Positions 1-7,600 of a stretch of DNA of 64,000 nt are shown piece after piece. This DNA comes from Aerococcus urinae (GTDB taxonomy: Bacteria; Bacillota; Bacilli; Lactobacillales; Aerococcaceae), in assembly GCF_001543175.1 (NCBI RefSeq), contig NZ_CP014161.1, positions 1,488,001-1,552,000 on the forward strand, in the 5' to 3' direction. The notes under the pieces are model-generated. The model was not told the DNA's origin and ran no database searches. It worked only from the letters and a program-made list of their open reading frames with translations. How positions within the stretch are numbered: position 1 is the stretch's first letter; every line of letters begins with the position of its first letter. The position numbers and the translations under genes are program-made.

Positions 1-47
1 TGAGCCCCATGCCGCAAAGTAACGGTATCAGTTAATTTTTTAGTCAT
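1..47 (-). CDS. N-terminal fragment of a leftward gene, cut by the window edge
   Basis: The first 47 bases, read on the minus strand, begin an open frame with ATG at 47 preceded by AAGGA eight bases upstream. It encodes M-T-K-K-L-T-D-T-V-T-L-R-H-G-A and then leaves the window. The opening resembles the first strand of old-yellow-enzyme type NADH:flavin oxidoreductases, but fifteen residues cannot settle this. The gene is divergent from the MFS exporter at 349. Confidence 0.5.
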   Translation of the reverse strand, partial: MTKKLTDTVTLRHGA

Positions 48-137
48 AATAAGTATCCTTTCGCTAGCAAGCCAGTTTTTAATAATTCTTATTGAACCAA
101 AAAGAAACGGCCTGTTTTGTTTTTTCCTTTGGACATT

Positions 138-160
138 ATTTTAGCAAAATTCGCTAAAAT
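138..160. promoter_or_regulatory. Inverted repeat, possible operator between divergent genes
   Basis: ATTTTAGC (138-145) is followed after seven bases by its exact complement GCTAAAAT (153-160). It lies in the roughly 300-bp gap between the leftward gene at 47 and the rightward MFS gene at 349, where a dimeric repressor would bind. No T-run follows on either strand, so it is not a terminator. The operator role is inferred. Nothing else was recognised in this gap apart from the promoter at 294. Confidence 0.35.
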
Positions 161-293
161 TTCCAGAAAATGATGAATTTTACTTCTGTTCAATCGTGAA
201 CATTTATTAGCCAAGCAAGTAAATAAACACGATGTCTAGTCCCCTTTTCTTTGAGAAAATCTCGATTCTTTTTCTTTTATCCCCCTGCTTTCG

Positions 294-302
294 TGATATG
301 AT
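294..302 (+). promoter_or_regulatory. Extended -10 promoter for the MFS gene
   Basis: TGATATGAT is an extended -10 (TGn plus TATGAT), with the start codon 47 bases downstream. The -35 region around 274-279 is poor, as is common when an extended -10 is present. Confidence 0.5.
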
Positions 303-348
303 AGCAAGGGTTGTATAAAATTTTATTAATAAAAGAAAGGACTGTTTT

Positions 349-1491
349 ATGAGTACTAAGCAACTTCCTTGGAAAAACTTATTAATACTTGCCTTTATCG
401 CTTGTATTGCTATGATTTCAGAATTACTGCCTTCAGGATTCTTGCAAGAAATGGCCAGTGCTTTTAACGTGCCTTTAGGACGGATGAGTCTCTTTATTGG
501 GACCTATGCCATTATGTCGGCCGCAGTCGGTATTCCCATTACCCGGGCCTTTTCCCAGGTCAACCGGAAAACCTATTTGCTATGGGTCTGTGGCTTCTTC
601 GCTGTCAGCAATTTATGCATTGCTTTTGCTCCTAACTTCCTGATCGCCTTTTTAGCACGGATTATCGCTGGAGCCGCTGCGGGAGCGCTCTGGGCCATGT
701 TAGGATCTTACCCCATTGGCTTTTTACCCTTGCATTTAGCAGGGCGTGGAACTGCTATTGTTTTGGCGGGAGTGACTTTTGGATTGAGTGTCGGCCTACC
801 TCTAGCAACGCTTTTTGCTAAGGCCTTTGGTTGGCGGATGGGATTTGTTTTAATTACGCTTTTATTTATTGCCTCCGCTCTCCTTGGTTTGAAACTCTTC
901 CCTCCAGTAGATGGTGAAGAATACAATGCTGATAACAACTACGGCAAACTCTTAAAAAATAAGGGGATTCTGATTGCCAGTTTTGCAACAATTCTGATCG
1001 TGATGGCCCAATATATTTCCTACATTTTTATCCAACTGATTGCCCAAACAGCAGGCATTGCCGTTGCTTCTGCCCAAGCGGCCTTTGGGGTCGGTGCTCT
1101 CCTATCGATCGGCATTGTCGCCCGCTTTATTGACCGCTATCTCTTTAAATTAACCCTAGCGATTTCGGCTCTAACCGCCATCGCCATTTTTATCTTAGTG
1201 GTTAACGTCCCTAGTCCCTTGGTTAACTATCTAGCTTTTGCCCTCTGGGGATTAGGCTTTGCACCGATGACGACTCTCCTACAAACCGCAACGACCAAAC
1301 AAGTTGACCATGGCAAGGCCTTAGCCAATTCCGTCAGCGCGACTTCCTACGACTTAGCTATCATGCTTTCCAGTTTACTGGGGAGCTTAACGATCGCTTC
1401 GCTCGGGCTCGATGGGACCCTTTGGATTTCCATTGGCTTTGCCTTAGCTGTCTTCTTTTTAGTTTTCTTTAACCATAAATATTTTACTTAA
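349..1491 (+). CDS. MFS exporter, DHA1 drug/sugar-efflux type
   Basis: A 380-residue membrane protein with about twelve hydrophobic segments. The first ends in the E-L-L-P-S-G motif typical of the DHA1 (AraJ/YdhP-like) major facilitator branch. The loop after segment 2 carries a degenerate motif A (G-I-P-I-T-R...N-R-K). The Gly-rich stretch around residues 141-155 matches the antiporter motif C position. Start: ATG at 349 with AGAAAGGA eight bases upstream. It should use the proton gradient to expel a small molecule; the substrate cannot be read from sequence. It stands alone, with its own promoter and a strong terminator at 1520. It is a housekeeping-like efflux gene at the edge of the accessory region. 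Confidence 0.8.
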   Translation: MSTKQLPWKNLLILAFIACIAMISELLPSGFLQEMASAFNVPLGRMSLFIGTYAIMSAAVGIPITRAFSQVNRKTYLLWVCGFFAVSNLCIAFAPNFLIAFLARIIAGAAAGALWAMLGSYPIGFLPLHLAGRGTAIVLAGVTFGLSVGLPLATLFAKAFGWRMGFVLITLLFIASALLGLKLFPPVDGEEYNADNNYGKLLKNKGILIASFATILIVMAQYISYIFIQLIAQTAGIAVASAQAAFGVGALLSIGIVARFIDRYLFKLTLAISALTAIAIFILVVNVPSPLVNYLAFALWGLGFAPMTTLLQTATTKQVDHGKALANSVSATSYDLAIMLSSLLGSLTIASLGLDGTLWISIGFALAVFFLVFFNHKYFT

Positions 1492-1519
1492 TGATAACGA
1501 TTAGATAACTATGCCATAT

Positions 1520-1558
1520 GGTGTTGAGTAAAGCCTTCTGCTCCTCAACACCTTTTTT
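1520..1558 (+). terminator. Intrinsic terminator of the MFS gene
   Basis: GGTGTTGAG (1520-1528) pairs perfectly with CTCAACACC (1544-1552) and is followed by six T residues. It lies 28 bases after the MFS stop codon. Confidence 0.9.
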
Positions 1559-1568
1559 CTTGGCTAAA

Positions 1569-1625
1569 GTAAAAACCGATCTCCCCTATCTAGTAAGTAA
1601 TCTAGCTAGGAGAAATCGGTTTTCT
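1569..1625 (-). terminator. Terminator of the Rib-repeat surface protein gene
   Basis: AAAACCGAT near 1572 pairs with ATCGGTTTT near 1614-1623, and the CTCC/GGAG parts of the stem also match. The U-tract works in both directions. Its position after the minus-strand gene ending at 1690 makes it the likely terminator of that gene. Confidence 0.8.
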
Positions 1626-1689
1626 TTTAAGCTTTTTTCACATCAAGTGCTTGGTTGGTAAGAATTGTATCAGAGATGATTAAAAGCTT

Positions 1690-4600
1690 TTATTTATTTT
1701 TCCGTTTGCTTGGAAGGGCTAGGATTGCTCCTGCAGCAACTAACAAGAGTTCCAAGGCTACTGGTGCTGCCACCACACCGGTCTTAGGTAGGCTGGTGTT
1801 GGCATTCTCAGTTTGAGCGGCTTTTTCAGTTTGAGATTCTTCTTTCTCTTCCACTCGGCTTAGATTTGGACTTGCTGTAGCAGCGGTTTGAGTGCCTTCC
1901 TTAACAATGGTTTCAGTAGAGTGATCAGTTTCTGTTGTTTGATTTGGTTTTTGACTGTGATCACTTTCTTGACTTGGGTGATCCTTGTCTTCTAGCTGAG
2001 GAGCTGAAGGTTGACTAGGTTCAGGGCTTGGACTAGCTGGTTCTGGACTTGAAGGACAAGGTTGCGGTGAAGTTGGGATTTCTTCCACAAGCACTTCTCC
2101 TAGTCTTGAAACCTTCTTATCCTTGCCTTGGGCAGTAGCGGTAATCTTGTCCTTGGCTTTCAGTGTAACCCCATCAGGAACTAAAACAAGGAAATTGCCG
2201 TCTTCATCAGCAGTGACTTCAACTGGCTTATCTAGACCTGGAATCGTCACAATGACCTTAGCAAAGGCTTCCGTCTTACCGCTGATTTCCTTGTCGCCTT
2301 CCTTCACTTTATCGAAGACCGGTGGCAAGGTGGTTTCACGTTCAGCAAAGACTTTATCTTTTTCGATCAGATCTGTGGTGCCATCTGGATAGGTAAAGAT
2401 CGCATTACCGTCTTTATCGATGGTAATCACCGTGTCTTTAGGTAGGTCTTTATTAAAGTCTTTCAACGACTTGACTGCTTGGTCTTGTTCTTCCTTAGTG
2501 ATCTTATTCAAGTCATCCACCAAGGTAATCACTGGTTTAGGCGTGTATTTTTGACTTTGGTCGCTGACAGTGATTTTAGCTTCAACAGTATCTGTGGTGC
2601 CATCTGGATAAGTTACCTTCACTGGAACGGTAATCACGTCGCCGTCTTTGGCGCCTTCTGGCACTTTAACAGTCAAGCTACCGTCTGGGTTTACGGTTAC
2701 GCCTTGTGGGACATCCTTGCCGAGTTCGTACTTGGTACCTTCTGGTGCTGGAGTAGTCTTGCCATCTTTTCCAGTAAATTCTGGTTGGTCAACTTTCACT
2801 GATGAACCTGGTGTACCGACTTTGTCTTTGTACTTAGGTTCCACGGTTTGACTTTGGTCGCTGACAGTGACTTTAGCGTTAACCGTATCACTGGTGCCGT
2901 CTGGGTAAGATACCTTAACAGGAACGGTGATCACGTCACCGTCTTTAGCACCTTCTGGAACCTTAACGGTTAAGCTGCCGTCTGGGTTCACGGTGACACC
3001 TTGAGGAGCGTCCTTACCTAGTTCATACTTGGTACCGTCTGGGGCTGGAGTGGTCTTGCCGTCTTTTCCAGTGAATTCTGGTTGGTCAACTTTCACTGAT
3101 GAACCTGGTGTACCGACTTTGTCTTTGTACTTAGGTTCCACGGTTTGACTTTGGTCTTTAACCGTTACCTTGGCATTCACCGTGTCGCTAGTGCCATCTG
3201 GGTAAGTCACCTTAACAGGAACGGTAATCACGTCACCGTCTTTAGCACCTTCTGGGACTTTCACCTTGAGGCTACCGTCTGGGTTCACGGTCACACCTTG
3301 AGGCGCATCTTTACCGAGTTCATACTTAGTACCTTCTGGTGCTGCGGTTGGGTTGCCATCTTTGTCGGTGAAGTTTGGTTTTTCTACTGGCACTTCTTGA
3401 CCTGGAGTTCCTGTCTTGTCGTCATACTTAGGTTCGACTTTTTGACTTTGGTCAACAACGGTCACTTTGGCATTAACGGTATCGGTGGTCCCATCTGGGT
3501 AGGTTACCTTAACAGGCACGGTGATGACGTCACCATCTTTTGCGCCTTCCGGTACTTTCACCTTAAGGCTACCATCTGGGTTCACGGTCACACCTTGTGG
3601 AGCGTCTTTACCGAGTTCGTACTTGGTGCCTGCTGGAACTGTAGTTGGCTTCCCGTCTTTGTCAGTGAAGTTTGGTTTTTCTACTGGAACTTTTTGACCT
3701 GGGGTGCCGGTCTTGTCGCCATATTTAGGTTCTACCTTTTGACTTTGGTCAACGACGGTCACTTTGGCATTAACGGTATCAGTGGTCCCATCTGGATAAG
3801 TTACCTTCACTGGCACGGTGATGACGTCGCCATCTTTGGCACCTTCTGGAACCTTAACGGTTAAGCTACCATCTGGGTTCACGGTCACACCTTGTGGAGC
3901 GTCCTTACCTAATTCGTACTTGGTGCCTTCTGGAGCCGGAGTTGCATTGCCATCTTTGTCGGTGAAGACTGGTTTTTCTACAGGCACTTCTTGACCTGGA
4001 GTCCCTGTCTTGTCGTCGTACTTAGGTTGAAGTTTTTGACTTTGATCGCTGACAGTGACTTTGGCTTCAACAGTATCGGTGGTCCCGTCTGGATAAGTCA
4101 CTTTCACAGGAACGGTGATGACGTCGCCGTCTTTAGCGCCTTCTGGAACCTTTACGGTTAAGCTACCGTCTGGGTTCACGGTCACGCCTTGTGGGGCATC
4201 TTTACCAAGTTCGTACTTGGTCCCTTCTGGGGCTGGAGTTTCCTTACCGTCTTTGTCGGTGAAGTTTGGTGTTTCTACCTTAGCTTCTTTACCTGGAGTT
4301 CCTGTCTTGTCGTCATACTTAGGTTCGACTTTTTGACTTTGGTCAACAACGGTCACTTTGGCGTTGACGGTATCTGTGGTTCCATCTGGATAGGTTACCT
4401 TGACAGGAACAGTAATCACGTCGCCATCTTTGGCGCCTTCTGGGACTTTAACGGTTAGGCTACCGTCTGGGTTAACGGTCACACCTTGAGGGGCGTCTTT
4501 ACCTAATTCGTACTTGGTGCCTTTTGGAGCCTTGGTTGGGTTCCCATCCTTATCGGTGAAGTTTGGTGCTTCTACCGGTACTTCTTGGCCTGGGGTGCTG

Positions 4601-7600
4601 GTCTTGTCACCATATTTAGGTTCAACCTTTTGACTTTGGTCAACGACGGTCACTTTGGCGTCAACAGTATCTGTGGTCCCATCTGGGTAAGTGACCTTAA
4701 CTGGAACAGTGATCACGTCACCATCTTTGGCGCCTTCTGGAACTTTAATAGTTAAGCTGCCGTCTGGGTTAACAGTGACACCTTGTGGGGCATCTTTTCC
4801 AAGTTCGTACTTGGTGCCTGCTGGAACTGTAGTTGGCTTCCCGTCTTTGTCAGTGAAGTTTGGTTTTTCTACTGGAACTTCTTGACCTGGAGTTCCTGTC
4901 TTGTCGTCATACTTAGGTTCGACTTTTTGACTTTGGTCAACAACAGTTACTTTGGCGTTAACAGTATCGGTGGTCCCATCTGGGTAGGTTACCTTGAGTG
5001 GAACAGTAATGACGTCGCCATCTTTAGCGCCTTCTGGGACCTTAACGGTCAAGCTACCGTCTGGATTGACGGTTACACCTTGTGGCGCGTCTTTACCAAG
5101 TTCGTACTTGGTCCCTTCTGGAGCCTTGGTTGGATTCCCATCTTTGTCGGTGAAGTTTGGTTTTTCCACTGGCACTTCTTGACCTGGAGTTCCTGTCTTG
5201 TCGTCATATTTAGGTTCAACTTTTTGACTTTGGTCAACAACTGTCACTTTGGCATTAACAGTATCTGTTGTCCCATCTGGGTAAGTGACCTTAACAGGAA
5301 CCGTGATCACGTCACCATCTTTGGCACCTTCTGGCACTTTAACAGTTAAGCTACCGTCTGGATTGACGGTTACACCTTGTGGCGCGTCTTTACCAAGTTC
5401 GTACTTGGTCCCTTCTGGAGCTGTGGTTGGATTGCCGTCTTTATCGGTGAAGGCTGGTTGTTCTACCGGTACTTCTTGACCTGGAGTGCTGGTCTTATCG
5501 TCATACTTAGGTTGAACTTTTTGACTTTGATCGCTGACAGTGACTTTGGCTTCAACAGTGTCTGTAGTTCCGTCTGGATAGGTTACCTTCACTGGAACAG
5601 TAATTACGTCACCATCTTTGGCACCTTCTGGTACTTTCACGGTTAAGCTACCATCTGGATTCACGGTCACGCCTTGTGGAGCATCCTTACCAAGTTCGTA
5701 CTTGGTACCTTCTGGCGCCTTGGTTGGGTTATTATCTTTGTCGGTGAAGCTTGGTGTCTCCACTGGCACTTCTTGACCTGGAGTTCCTGTCTTGTCGTCA
5801 TACTTAGGTTCGACCTTTTGACTTTGATCGCTAACAGTCACCTTGGCATTTACCGTGTCTGTGGTCCCGTCTGGATAAGTTACCTTAACTGGAACAGTAA
5901 TTACGTCACCATCTTTGGCGCCTTCTGGTACTTTCACGGTTAAGCTACCATCTGGATTTACGGTCACGCCTTGAGGAGCATCCTTACCAAGTTCGTACTT
6001 GGTGCCTTCTGGGGCTGGAGTTTCCTTACCGTCTTTTTCGGTGAAGTTTGGTTTCTCTACTGGAACTTCTTGGCCTGGAGTCCCTGTCTTGTCGTCGTAC
6101 TTAGGTTGAACTTTTTGACTTTGGTCAACGACAGTCACTTTGGCGTTAACAGTATCGGTGGTCCCATCTGGGTAAGTGACCTTCACAGGAACGGTAATCA
6201 CGTCGCCGTCTTTGGCGCCTTCTGGTACCTTAACGGTTAAGCTGCCGTCTGGGTTGACAGTCACGCCTTGTGGGGCGTCCTTACCAAGTTCGTACTTAGT
6301 GCCTTCTGGAGCTTTGGTTGGGTTGCCATCTTTGTCGGTGAAGTTTGGTTTTTCTACCTTAGCTTCTTTACCCGGGGTGCCGGTCTTGTCGTCATACTTA
6401 GGTTCAACTTTTTGACTTTGGTCAACGACGGTCACTTTGGCATTAACGGTGTCGGTGGTACCGTCTGGATAAGTGACCTTAACAGGTACAGTAATGACAT
6501 CACCGTCTTTAGCTCCTTCTGGAACCTTCACAGTTAAACTACCGTCTGGGTTCACGATCACGCCTTGTGGGGCGTCCTTACCAAGTTCGTACTTAGTCCC
6601 TTCAGGAACCTTGGTTGGATTCCCATCTTTGTCGGTGAAGTTTGGTTTCTCTACCGGTACTTCTTGGCCTGGTTTGCCAACTTTTGGAAGGTATTCAGGC
6701 TCTACGGTTTGGCTTTGGTCTTTTACAGTAACCTTGGCGTTTACCGTGTCTGTAGTCCCGTCTGGGTAAGTTACTTCCACAGGAACTGTAATGACGTCAC
6801 CATCTTTGGCACCTTCTGGAACTTTCACGGTTAAGCTACCGTCTGGGTTCACAGTCACGCCTTGTGGAGCATCCTTGCCAAGTTTGTACTTGGTCCCTTC
6901 TGGAGCCTTGGTTGGTTGACCATTCTTATCGGTAAAGCTTGGTTGTTCTACAGGAACACTATCCCCTGGTTTAGCGACCTTTTCACCATATTTTGGCTCA
7001 ACTTGTTGGTGTTGGTCTACGACTTTCACTACAGCGTTAACTGTGTCTTGACTACCATCTGGATAGGTTACTGTCACTGGTACAGTGATCACATCGCCAT
7101 CATTCTTATCTGATGGAATGGTTACTTCGAGGCTGCCATCTGGATTAACTTTAACGCCCTCTGGAGCTTCAAATTTCGTCCCTTCCGGAGCGGACTCAAC
7201 TGGCTTACCATCTTTGGTAAAACTTGGGACTCCTACTGATACAGTATCGCCTGGTTTGCCCTTGCTTTCACCGTATTCAGGCTCATAATCTTCGCTATTT
7301 TTCTTAGCGACTTGGGCGGTAAATTCCTTGTCTTCGGTAATTTCCTTGCCCACCTCGTCGTATTTGTCATAGGCCCAGGTTGTGGTTTCATCAGCAGAAG
7401 GTTTGTGATAGTTGACCTCATATTTTTCATCGGGAGAAACTTTTGGCAGAGCAACTTTTTGTTCTTTACCATCCTTGTCCTTGCCAACTAAGTCAGCGCC
7501 ATCTTCAGAAATTTTGACGCCCGCTTTTGGATTGACGAAGTAAACCTTATCAGCATCAGCTTGGTCGAGTTTCCCACCTTCAACATCCTTAAAGGTCACC

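Noticed and set aside
3145-3864. Long plus-strand open frame opposite the Rib repeats, and similar 60-240-residue frames along 2479-7288
   Set aside because: They repeat with the 297-bp period, lack ribosome sites, and encode Trp/Phe/Gly-rich sequence that is the mirror of the real repeats. They exist only because the minus-strand codon pattern keeps that frame free of stops.
2551-7300. CRISPR-like periodic repeats
   Set aside because: The period is 297 bp and fully coding in one frame, with no short repeat/unique spacer layout.
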